Positions 8,738-15,920 of a stretch of DNA of 64,000 nt are shown here, piece after piece. Source of the stretch: Streptomyces sp. NRRL S-1022. GTDB lineage: Bacteria > Actinomycetota > Actinomycetes > Streptomycetales > Streptomycetaceae. The notes under the pieces are model-generated. The model did no database searches. It saw nothing but the letters and a program-made list of their open reading frames with translations, and was not told the DNA's origin. Both the position numbers and the translations under genes were made by a program. How positions within the stretch are numbered: position 1 is the first letter of the stretch; the number at the start of each line of letters is the position of its first letter. The stretch is taken from contig NZ_JOIU01000001.1 of NCBI RefSeq assembly GCF_000720135.1, positions 1 through 64,000 on the forward strand, read 5' to 3'.

Positions 8738-9417
8738 GCCTGAACCTGACCGACATCACCCTCACCTACCCCGACGGCGACACCCGCCTGACCGCCCTCG
8801 ACCACATCACCCTCGACGTGCCCCGGGGCAGTCTGACCGCCGTGGCGGGCCCCTCCGGCTCCGGCAAGTCCAGCCTCCTCGCCGTCGCCGCCACCTTGAT
8901 CAGCCCCGACTCCGGCACCGTCACCGTCGACGGCACCTCCACCGCGGGCCTGAGCCGCGGCGAACTCACCGAACTGCGCCGCCACAAGATCGGCATCGTC
9001 TTCCAGCAGCCCAATCTGCTGCCCTCGCTCACGGCCGCGGAACAACTCCAGGTCATGGCCCACATCGACGGCCGCAGACCCCGCACCGCCCACAGCCGGG
9101 CGATGGAACTCCTCGACGCCGTCGGCCTCGCCGCCCAGGCCGGCCGCCGCCCCCACCAGCTCTCCGGCGGCCAGCGCCAGCGCGTCAACATCGCCCGCGC
9201 CCTGATGAACGACCCCACCGTCCTCCTGGTCGACGAGCCCACCAGCGCACTCGACCACGAACGCGGCGCCGCCGTCATCGGCCTGATCACCCGTCTCACC
9301 CACCAGCAGGCCACCGCCACCGTCCTGGTCACCCACGACCGCACGCACCTCACCGCCGTCGACCAGCTCGCCGAAGTCCGCGACGGACGCCTGCACCTCC
9401 CGGCCGCACCCCGCTAG
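8734..9417 (+). CDS. ABC transporter ATP-binding protein (LolD/MacB/DevA type)
   Basis: 227 aa, a single nucleotide-binding domain. Walker A GPSGSGKSS at residues 39-47, Q-loop at FQQPNLLPSL, signature LSGGQRQRVNIARAL at 143-157, Walker B VLLVDEPTSAL at 163-173 and H-loop VTHDRTH. It energises the permease encoded just upstream, with which it overlaps by four bases. Export of a peptide, lipid or antibiotic is the usual role of this MacB-like class; substrate unknown. Confidence 0.95.
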   Translation: MSLNLTDITLTYPDGDTRLTALDHITLDVPRGSLTAVAGPSGSGKSSLLAVAATLISPDSGTVTVDGTSTAGLSRGELTELRRHKIGIVFQQPNLLPSLTAAEQLQVMAHIDGRRPRTAHSRAMELLDAVGLAAQAGRRPHQLSGGQRQRVNIARALMNDPTVLLVDEPTSALDHERGAAVIGLITRLTHQQATATVLVTHDRTHLTAVDQLAEVRDGRLHLPAAPR

Positions 9418-9657
9418 TCGCAGCGCCGCCGGGGGAGTCGGTCACGGGCCCCGACGACGCGTCACCGGCGCGCGGGGGCCGCTCCGAGGGGCACGCGTGA
9501 AGGGGCCCGGTCGTCCGCGACTTCCGGCACTGCAACGGTGGACAGCCCCCTTCCCGCGGGACGCACCGCCGTGGTCGCCCCGCCACTCCGGGGCCGCGGC
9601 CACGCACCTGATCAGCGGGGCGGACTGCGGCGCGCCGCCTCCTGGGCGGACGCAGTG

Positions 9658-9690
9658 GTACGGACCGCGGCACCGGTCCGCGGTCCGTAC
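9658..9690 (-). terminator. Perfect 13-bp hairpin downstream of snapalysin gene
   Basis: GTACGGACCGCGG pairs perfectly with CCGCGGTCCGTAC around a 7-base loop. It begins 27 bp beyond the protease stop codon on the minus strand. No U-run follows, as is usual for Streptomyces terminators. It may also stop read-through from the ABC operon on the other strand. Confidence 0.7.
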
Positions 9691-9716
9691 GCTGACGTGC
9701 GGGGCCGTGGGGAAGG

Positions 9717-10415
9717 TCAGCCCGCCTTGGCCGCCGTGCCGACCCGCGCGAGAGCCGCGGCGAGGCCGTTGGCCCACAGCTGGTTGACCCGGGCCCGCTC
9801 GGTGCTGTTCGGGTAGCGGTTGGTGCAGCTCGTGCCGGGTCCGCCGCCCGACATCAGCTCGCTGCAGGGGCCGCTGTAGTGGTCGGGCAGCCCCAGCACG
9901 TGGCCGGTCTCATGGGCGGTGACACGGATGGAGTCGTACTGCTGGTTCTGCGCGTAGTCCAGGAAGATGTAGCCGCGGCCGTGGCCGTTGGTGGAGGCGT
10001 AGGAACCGCGCGAGTCGTTGCCCTCGTAGTACGCGAAGTCACCACTGCCCGTGGTCGCCTGGAGCTTGACGTTCGACACCGAGCTGTTCCATATGGAGGC
10101 GGCGCTCGATATCTGGGAGCGGAAGCTCGGCGCCTGGTTCGCGTTGTAGTAGACGGTCACCACTTTCAGGGAGGGCTGGGCGGCCTGCCTCTTGGCGACC
10201 GACTTGAGCACGGCGTCGAAGAACGCCTTGTTGCCGGTGTTCCCGGCCACGCCCACGTAGCCGGCGGTGGCGGCCTTGGCGGGGGCTTCCGCGGTGTTCG
10301 TCGCGCTCGCCGGGCCGGCGGTGCCCAGCGCGGCGGAGGCCAGACCGAGGCCCAGCGCCAGGGCCACGAGTCTCCTGGGGTTCTTCGACTCGGTGCGGGT
10401 ACGGAACGACGCCAT
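9717..10415 (-). CDS. snpA: Snapalysin family secreted zinc metalloprotease (M7)
   Basis: 232 aa. Signal peptide of about 38 residues ending near GPASA, then a short propeptide and the catalytic domain. The zinc site is [15 protein letters not shown], residues 168-182: His168, Glu169, His172 and Asp178, the HExxHxxGxxD signature of snapalysins, followed by the met-turn region ELMSGG and two cysteines (184, 195) that likely pair. Length matches the family. AAGGAG precedes the ATG by about nine bases. It is a secreted neutral protease, normally activated by the LysR protein encoded divergently, and that gene is present here 182 bp away. Confidence 0.95.
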   Translation of the reverse strand: MASFRTRTESKNPRRLVALALGLGLASAALGTAGPASATNTAEAPAKAATAGYVGVAGNTGNKAFFDAVLKSVAKRQAAQPSLKVVTVYYNANQAPSFRSQISSAASIWNSSVSNVKLQATTGSGDFAYYEGNDSRGSYASTNGHGRGYIFLDYAQNQQYDSIRVTAHETGHVLGLPDHYSGPCSELMSGGGPGTSCTNRYPNSTERARVNQLWANGLAAALARVGTAAKAG

Positions 10416-10597
10416 GGGGGGGCTCCTTCTCGTCCTGTGGGGTTGAACGATCGGTTGCCAGTGAGTCTCGGGCAGACCAACGGGACGGGGGATGATGGCA
10501 GTTGGGGATAGCCTGGAGTTATCGGTGGCCGACTCGTCCGGTTTCGTTGGACCTTGAACATCTGGTGTGCTGCCCGGCTCCGCCCTACGCTCCTCCC

Positions 10598-11611
10598 ATG
10601 GAGCTAGAGGTGAGGCATCTGCGCGTGCTCTGCGCCATCGCCGACACCGGCAGCTTGCACAAGGCGGCACGGGAACTCGGCCTGGCGCAGCCCTCTTTGA
10701 GTACCCAGTTACGGCGCATAGAGCGCGCTCTGGGTGCCCAGCTCTTCGTGCGCGTGCGGACCGGCTGCCACCCCACCCCGCTCGGGCTGGCCGTGCTGAG
10801 CCGGGCCCGGCCGCTGGTCGCGGAGTTCGCGGCGATCGTCACCGAGACCAGGGCGGCGGCGGCCCGTGCCGCCGGCGGGTACCAGCTGCGCATAGGAGCC
10901 ACGGCGAGCCGGGCCATCCCCGGCTGGCTGCGCCTGCTGCGGGCACGAGGCCCGGAATGCGAGCCGGCCCTGCAGATGAACGTGTCCGCCAACGCCCTGC
11001 TGGGCATGGTCGCCGCCGGCCGGCTCGACATGGCCTTCGTGCACGAGGTCGAGGGCAGTCCGCTGCGCGTCCCGCCCGGCCTGTGCCTGCGCGTGCTCCT
11101 CGAACGGGAACCGCAGTTCGTCACGCTCGCCCCGGACCACCCCGCCGCGTCGCAGCCGGAGGTGAGCCTGGCCGATCTGGCCGGCGACCGCTGGATGGTC
11201 GACTCGACGGTCGACGGCGAGTGGGACGGCCTGTCGAGGGTGCTGCGCGCTGCGGGCCTGCACTCCGAGATGCTCCACGGCGACTACCTCACCGCGTACT
11301 CACTCGCCGCCACCGGCGAAGTGGTCACGGTCAGCCAGCCGACCGCCCATCCCCGCCCCGACCTCGCGATCCGCCCGCTGAAGGGCGACCCGCTGGGCGT
11401 ACGGCTGCTGCTGGCGGCCCGCACCGAGGACGAACTGGACGAGGTCTTCCCGGAGTTGGAGGAGGCCTACTGGGCCGTCGCCCACGAGGCGCCGGCCTAC
11501 CGGGAGTGGCTGGAACGCGCGCCCCTGCCCCCCCCCCCCCCGCACCGAAGGGCGAGGGCGGCACCGCCGCGCAGCTTGCCCGCTCCACCAGCTAGTGCTG
11601 TGACCGGATAG
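10598..11611 (+). CDS. LysR family activator (SnpR-like), unstable 3' end
   Basis: 337 aa in the frame shown. N-terminal winged [38 protein letters not shown] (residues 8-42, quoted in parts: [20 protein letters not shown]). LysR substrate-binding domain follows. By position it is the activator of the divergent snapalysin gene. TACGCT lies 6 nt before the ATG, so the message is probably leaderless. Odd feature: a run of 14 C at 11528-11541 near the 3' end. In the present frame the last residues run into the inverted repeat of the adjoining element; a one-base shift would instead end at the TAG at 11593-11595, exactly at the insertion site, and is probably ancestral. Confidence 0.88.
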   Translation: MELEVRHLRVLCAIADTGSLHKAARELGLAQPSLSTQLRRIERALGAQLFVRVRTGCHPTPLGLAVLSRARPLVAEFAAIVTETRAAAARAAGGYQLRIGATASRAIPGWLRLLRARGPECEPALQMNVSANALLGMVAAGRLDMAFVHEVEGSPLRVPPGLCLRVLLEREPQFVTLAPDHPAASQPEVSLADLAGDRWMVDSTVDGEWDGLSRVLRAAGLHSEMLHGDYLTAYSLAATGEVVTVSQPTAHPRPDLAIRPLKGDPLGVRLLLAARTEDELDEVFPELEEAYWAVAHEAPAYREWLERAPLPPPPPHRRARAAPPRSLPAPPASAVTG

Positions 11612-11659
11612 GTTCGCCGGGTTGGAGGTCGGAGTGGTTGGGTAGGCAGCGACGTCCGT
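11596..11659 (+). repeat. Left terminal inverted repeat of the element
   Basis: 64 bp, beginning TGCTGTGACCGGATAGGT. It matches the right end in inverted orientation with a few substitutions and one insertion of about nine bases near its middle (around 11634-11642). Confidence 0.8.
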
Positions 11660-11719
11660 CACGAAAGCCCGGAACGCCAGGTCACCGTGCATCGATGGAT
11701 CGTTACGGACCGGCGTGTT

Positions 11720-12610
11720 TCATCCTTGGGTGGGATCGGCCGGATCGGGCTGCCCGGTTGGGCCAGTCTCACCGGCGGTGTAGTTGATCCTGCCGTTGTC
11801 CCCGAGGTCGAGGACGGCATCATGGACGTCACCGCCGATGGTGACGATGCGCCCGGGCTGATGGGACCGGACCAGTACGTCGCGCAGCGCCCGGGCTGTG
11901 GGTGCGAGGTGCGGGACGATCGCGGCAATGAAGCTCACACTTACGAACGCCGCGGCCAGTTCCCCGACGAATCCGAAGGCGTAGAACACCGGCGGGACGG
12001 TGAACAGCAGGAAGGACAGCGAGAAGAAGGTGGGCATGTGTTCGCGGTCGTCCTTGATACGGGCGGCCGACCGCTCGCGCAGGTCGACGTCCCCCAGCGG
12101 GTTGTGCGGGATGACCTCCCAGCTGCCGGAGTCCCGGCCAGAGGCGAGCAGCCGGAAGGTCACGCGCTGCCCGCGCTCCAGGTGGCCGATGGCGAAGACC
12201 GCTTCCCGGCGGCTCTGTTCGAGGTCCGGGCGTCGCTGCACGCCCCACTCGGCCTCGTGGGTGGAGGTCGCGGCGGCATCGAGGACCTCGCTGCCGTCGG
12301 CGAACCGGAACCGCAATTGCTGCTGCTGGACAACGCGATTCCCGGTGTTCTCCACGGTGAACGCGACGGAGCTGAGGTCCTCGACGTACCTGCCGTCGTA
12401 GGTGAGTCCAAGCCGGGGCCGCACCTGGTCGTCGGCGGAGACGATGGCCGTCCGCGTCTCGGTGTCGTAGGAGAGCCGCTTGGTCGGCTCGCGGCGGGCC
12501 TTCACGTACTCGATCGCCATTGTGCCGAGCACGCCGACGAGCCCGCCCGCGAGGGCGATGATCAAGTCCCGCTGGAAATCGGTCAGTGCTGCCTCTGCGG
12601 CCCAGTTCAC
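11720..12610 (-). CDS. Hypothetical membrane protein carried by the element
   Basis: 296 aa from GTG 12610; an ATG at 12742 would add 44 low-complexity residues. I do not recognise the family. Visible parts: an N-terminal helix (residues about 9-27, LIIALAGGLVGVLGTMAIEYV) followed by a charged KARREP stop-transfer; a soluble domain of about 130 residues with alternating beta character (VEDLSSVAFTVENTGN, FRLLASGRDSGSWEV), suggestive of an immunoglobulin-like fold; two further hydrophobic helices (about 205-250, FFSLSFLLFTVPPVFYAFGF, then AAAFVSVSFIAAIV); and a polar tail. The single-helix/beta-domain/double-helix layout suggests a membrane sensor or effector. It is the only cargo of the element, so it probably benefits the host or the element. 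Confidence 0.6.
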   Translation of the reverse strand: MNWAAEAALTDFQRDLIIALAGGLVGVLGTMAIEYVKARREPTKRLSYDTETRTAIVSADDQVRPRLGLTYDGRYVEDLSSVAFTVENTGNRVVQQQQLRFRFADGSEVLDAAATSTHEAEWGVQRRPDLEQSRREAVFAIGHLERGQRVTFRLLASGRDSGSWEVIPHNPLGDVDLRERSAARIKDDREHMPTFFSLSFLLFTVPPVFYAFGFVGELAAAFVSVSFIAAIVPHLAPTARALRDVLVRSHQPGRIVTIGGDVHDAVLDLGDNGRINYTAGETGPTGQPDPADPTQG

Positions 12611-12741
12611 CGTCGCCCCCGTCGATCGCTGGGGAGTCACCTTAGCGGCGGAGGGCGCCGGTACACAGTCGGAATCCGCTGCCCGGGACGATCCCGTTGC
12701 GCACCCACACAGGTTCGGCCACCACGCCTCCAGCAGTCGCA

Positions 12742-12796
12742 ACGGACGTCACTGCCCATCCGACCTCCAACCCGGCGCACCTATGCGGTCACAGCA
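12742..12796 (-). repeat. Right terminal inverted repeat of the element
   Basis: 55 bp; read on the minus strand it begins TGCTGTGACCGCATAGGT. The long repeats, much longer than the usual 10-25 bp IS ends, suggest duplicated transposase sites or a hairpin in single-stranded DNA. Confidence 0.8.
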
Positions 12797-13083
12797 CTAG
12801 CACGGCAGGTGGACGAGGGCGAGGGTGCGCTTCGCTTCCGAAACGGTCCGCGAAAGCGCGCCCCGCAGCGCACCGGGCCCGTTCTCCGCCCGGTTCCCGG
12901 AGCCGGGGAGCGGTGAGGAGACGCCGGCGGGTCCTCGCCGGAGGACACGGAGGCATGCCCCGGCCGGCCGCCGGACTCGGACGCACCTCTTGATGCTCTT
13001 CTCCGCTGGGTGAAAAGCAACGGCCGACCACCACCAGCACCCCCTCGACCGCTGCCGATCTCGCGCGGGGCCCGGTTCCGCTG

Positions 13084-13106
13084 GACCTTGACACAGTGAC
13101 AAGGTC
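13084..13106. promoter_or_regulatory. MerR-type operator/promoter
   Basis: GACCTTG and CAAGGTC form perfect 7-bp arms around ACACAGTGA, and the inner bases extend the symmetry. TTGACA within it is a good -35 element. The site lies 28 bp before the HEAT-protein start and resembles the operators that MerR proteins bind between -35 and -10. The MerR gene two positions downstream is the likely binder. Confidence 0.6.
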
Positions 13107-13133
13107 TTCACTGTGCCCATGGAGGTGGTCCAC

Positions 13134-13811
13134 ATGACCAGGCCGAGTGAGGACACGGGCACGCAGATGACGCGGGCTCTTCAGGGGCTGGAGAACGACA
13201 ACTCGTCGGTCCGGCTGCGGGCAGCGCTGGCGGTCGGCACGGCGCCGGACCCGGGGTTCGTCGGTAGGCTCGTCGCGCGGTGCGCGGTCGAACCCGACTT
13301 CTCCGTACGCGAGATGCTGACCTGGGCCCTCACGCGCCACACGGCGGCGATGACGGTCCCGCTGCTTGTCGGCGAAGTCCGGTCGGGGCGAGGGCAGGCA
13401 CGGAGCCAGGCGTTGCACACGCTGTCCAAGATCGGGGACCGGAAGGCGTGGCCGGCGATCACACCGGCGCTGCTGTCCGACCCCGACGACGAAGTGGCCC
13501 GCACCGCCTGGCGGGCAGCGGTCGTGCTCGTGCCCGGGGGCCGGGAGCACGAGTTGGCCGGGGCCTTGGTGACGCAGCTCGGGCGCGGCGAACGCGAGAC
13601 ACGGCTGAGCCTCAGCCGGGCGCTGATCGCGCTCGGAGAGGTGATGCTGCCGGCACTGGGCGCCGCGGCGACGGATCCCGACCCCCGCGTGCGCGCCCAC
13701 GCGATCGCCACGGAACGACTGTGGCGCGATCCGGATGCCGGATTCGAGTTCGCGATCGAGGAGGCGAAGCGCATAGTGGCCCTGGGCGGAGACGGCCGGG
13801 AGGGGCAGTAG
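13134..13811 (+). CDS. HEAT-repeat protein
   Basis: 225 aa, built almost wholly of paired helices with HEAT/PBS-lyase-like spacing: VRLRAALAVG, VREMLTWALTRH, ARSQALHTLSKIGD, VARTAWRAAVVLV, VRAHAIATERLW. Such scaffolds bind proteins or nucleic acid and have no catalytic residues. Start at ATG 13134 with GGAGGTGG seven bases upstream. The stop is followed after three bases by the MerR-HEAT gene, so the two are co-transcribed and coupled. The matching HEAT tails suggest that this protein and its partner interact, perhaps as anti-regulator and regulator (inference). Function unknown. Confidence 0.8.
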   Translation: MTRPSEDTGTQMTRALQGLENDNSSVRLRAALAVGTAPDPGFVGRLVARCAVEPDFSVREMLTWALTRHTAAMTVPLLVGEVRSGRGQARSQALHTLSKIGDRKAWPAITPALLSDPDDEVARTAWRAAVVLVPGGREHELAGALVTQLGRGERETRLSLSRALIALGEVMLPALGAAATDPDPRVRAHAIATERLWRDPDAGFEFAIEEAKRIVALGGDGREGQ

Positions 13812-13814
13812 GCA

Positions 13815-14846
13815 GTGTTGATCGGCGATGTGGCGAAACGGTCCGGGGTCAGCGCCCGCATGCTCAGGCACTACGAGTCGCTCGGCCTGGTGCGGCCGAC
13901 GGGCCGTACCGGCTCCGGCTACCGGGAGTACTCGGGCGAGACCGTACGGCGCATCTTCCACATCGAGGTCCTGCGGACACTGGGGCTGTCGCTGCGGGAC
14001 GTCGGGCGCGCGCTCGAAGACCCCGGCTTCACGCCCGCGGAACTCGTCGACGACCTCATCCGCCGGACACAGGACCGCATCGCGGCGGAGACGGAGTTGC
14101 TCGGGCGACTCCGTCGGATCGATGCCGCGGAACCCGCCGGCTGGGAGGACGTCCTCCAGACCGTCGCGCTGCTCCAGGCACTGGGGTCGAAGAGCGCCGG
14201 GACGCGGCAGCGGGCGGCGCTGTCCGCGGCCGAGGAAGGCCCCGTGCCGGTGGACGCCCTGGTCGAGGCCGCCCTGAGCGAGTCCGACCCGAACGTCGCC
14301 GGCGCCCTCCGCTGGGCCCTGGCGCGGTCGGGCGAGGACGCGCTGGCGCTGCTGGCGGAGGGCCTGCGCTCACCCGCGGCCGAGGTGCGCACACGTGCCG
14401 TCCAGTCCGTGGCCCGTATCCCCGACGACGAGGCGACCGCACTGCTGCGGGACACCCTCGCGGACCCCGACATCGGGGTCCGCGGGCACGCGGCTGTCGC
14501 GCTCGGGGCACGCGGTGTGGCCGACGCGGTCCCGACGCTCGTCGAGATGATCGTCGAGGGGAGGAACGACACCGACGCCGCCGACGCACTGGGCACGCTG
14601 GCGCGTGACCCGGCGCTGGCGGACCGGATCGCCACCGGACTCGTCGACCGCATCGCCGGCGGCACGAGCGGCCCGTCTGCCCGCCGACGGCTTACACAGG
14701 CGCTCGCGGACATCCCGGGCGGCACGACGACACGTGCCCTCGGGGAGCTGGCCCATGACGAGGACCGTGCCGTGGCCGTCACCGCGACCTACCTGCTCAG
14801 GCTGCGCAGCACGAGGACGGCAGCCCGCCCCGGCGAGCAGCGGTGA
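13815..14846 (+). CDS. MerR regulator fused to HEAT repeats
   Basis: 343 aa. Residues 1-70 are a MerR winged helix: LIGDVAKRSGVSARMLRHYE, then GYREYSGETVRRI. A short coiled segment (about 75-110) follows. The usual small effector domain is replaced by about 230 residues of HEAT repeats: VAGALRWALARSG, VRTRAVQSVARIPD, VRGHAAVALGARGV, then further degenerate repeats. No cysteine pair of metal-sensing MerR proteins is present. Start GTG 13815 or TTG 13818. It follows the free HEAT protein with a 3-bp gap and likely controls the palindrome at 13084. Ligand unknown. Confidence 0.88.
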   Translation: MLIGDVAKRSGVSARMLRHYESLGLVRPTGRTGSGYREYSGETVRRIFHIEVLRTLGLSLRDVGRALEDPGFTPAELVDDLIRRTQDRIAAETELLGRLRRIDAAEPAGWEDVLQTVALLQALGSKSAGTRQRAALSAAEEGPVPVDALVEAALSESDPNVAGALRWALARSGEDALALLAEGLRSPAAEVRTRAVQSVARIPDDEATALLRDTLADPDIGVRGHAAVALGARGVADAVPTLVEMIVEGRNDTDAADALGTLARDPALADRIATGLVDRIAGGTSGPSARRRLTQALADIPGGTTTRALGELAHDEDRAVAVTATYLLRLRSTRTAARPGEQR

Positions 14847-14862
14847 CCACCGGGCGGGCCCC

Positions 14863-14916
14863 CCGGACACGTTCCGAGGCCGGGCGCCTCGCCCCGGAAC
14901 GTGACTCGGTGTCCGG
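14863..14916. terminator. Nested bidirectional hairpin between convergent genes
   Basis: Outer arms CCGGACAC and GTGTCCGG, middle arms CACGTTCC and GGAACGTG, inner arms GAGGC and GCCTC are nested. The structure fills the gap between the MerR-HEAT gene (plus) and the AraC gene (minus) and ends two bases before the latter's stop, so it probably terminates both transcripts. Confidence 0.75.
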
Positions 14917-14917
14917 C

Positions 14918-15790
14918 TCAGACCGTGGTGCGGGTCACCGGTATCCACAGCTGCGCCTCGGACTGCGCCGGGTCGTCCCGGGACGGGCGGGTGCGCAGGA
15001 TCTCCGGCCCCGGACGGTACTCGTACGGGTTGGACGGGATCCACTGGGCGGCCACGTCACCCCACATCCGCTGCAGCGCCTGCGGAAACGGCCCGGTGTT
15101 CTCGAACACGGCCCAGGTGCCGGCCGGGCAGTCCAGCACGTCGAGGTCCTCGGGCACCTCGGCGGCAGCGGTCACCACGGCGTGGTAGTAGTCGAGTTCA
15201 CCGCCCTCCTCGAAGCCGTCCGACAGCCGCACGGTCGCCGACACCACGCCCTGCGGGTCCTGGTCCGAGAGGCCGGCGATCCGCAGCAGCGTTCCCTGCG
15301 GGATGCTCTTGACGTGCTCGGCGATGTGCGGGTTGACGCCCTCGTAGATCAGCGGGACGCGGGCCTTCCTGCCGACGACCCGGAATGCTTCCTTCTCCAC
15401 GATGCGGTATCGCATGGTGTTGCTCCCTTCGACGGTGAGGCGGAAGGACAGCCGGGGCTGCGAGCTCAGGGCCGCACCGGTACGCCTGGCCTCGCCCGGA
15501 CCCACGCCGTGCATGGCGCGGAACGCCCGTGCGAAGGCCTCCCCCGAGGTGTAGCCGTAGCGGACCGCGATCTCCAGCAAGGTCGGTTCCCCGGCCAGCA
15601 CTTCGGCCCCCGCGACGGTGAGCCGCCGGCGCCGGACGTACTCCGACAGCGCCATCCCCGCCAGCGACGAGAACAGCCGCCGGAAGTGGTACTCCGACGT
15701 GACCGTGATCCGGGCCAGCGCGGACACCTCGATCTGCTGGTCGAGATGGTCCTCGATGTGCTCCATGGCCTGGTTCAGCCGATCCAGCAA
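14918..15790 (-). CDS. AraC family regulator with GyrI-like effector domain
   Basis: 290 aa. N-terminal AraC DNA-binding domain (residues about 1-105) with two HTH motifs: IEVSALARITVTSEYHFRRLF and LLEIAVRYGYTSGEAFARAFRAMHG. A GyrI-like/BacR effector-binding domain follows (about 125-285). The order, DNA-binding first, is that of Rob and SoxS-GyrI fusions, which sense small hydrophobic molecules. I chose TTG 15790 because AGGAGG lies six bases upstream; the longer frame lacks a site. It has no obvious operon partner; the divergent neighbour is the PAP2 membrane protein. Confidence 0.88.
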   Translation of the reverse strand: MLDRLNQAMEHIEDHLDQQIEVSALARITVTSEYHFRRLFSSLAGMALSEYVRRRRLTVAGAEVLAGEPTLLEIAVRYGYTSGEAFARAFRAMHGVGPGEARRTGAALSSQPRLSFRLTVEGSNTMRYRIVEKEAFRVVGRKARVPLIYEGVNPHIAEHVKSIPQGTLLRIAGLSDQDPQGVVSATVRLSDGFEEGGELDYYHAVVTAAAEVPEDLDVLDCPAGTWAVFENTGPFPQALQRMWGDVAAQWIPSNPYEYRPGPEILRTRPSRDDPAQSEAQLWIPVTRTTV

Positions 15791-15920
15791 CCCCGGCCTC
15801 CTTCCCTTTCGGTCACCGACGTTAGGAGGGACCAAGCCTGCCGCACCCGACATCCTGTGCCCGCTCCGGTCGGGTCAACCGCATCGTGCTGCTCCGATAA
15901 CATGATCCAAGTCATGACGA

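Larger units (their letters stand above)
11592..12800. mobile_element. Transposase-free element with long inverted repeats
   Basis: A 1.2-kb segment flanked on both sides by CTAG. The left inner end (11596-11659) and the reverse complement of the right inner end (12742-12796) match closely: both begin TGCTGTGACCG, share ATAGGT, then CGCCGGGTTGGAGGTCGGA, and after a gap of about nine bases share GGCAG-N-GACGTCCGT. CTAG at both edges fits a 4-bp target duplication of the IS5 type. No transposase gene lies inside; the only gene is a membrane protein on the minus strand. It sits at the stop codon of the lysR gene. It behaves like a non-autonomous, cargo-carrying element. Confidence 0.8.

Noticed and set aside
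12789..13961. 390-codon minus-strand frame over the HEAT gene
   Set aside because: Antisense shadow; the plus strand has clear HEAT repeats with a ribosome site.
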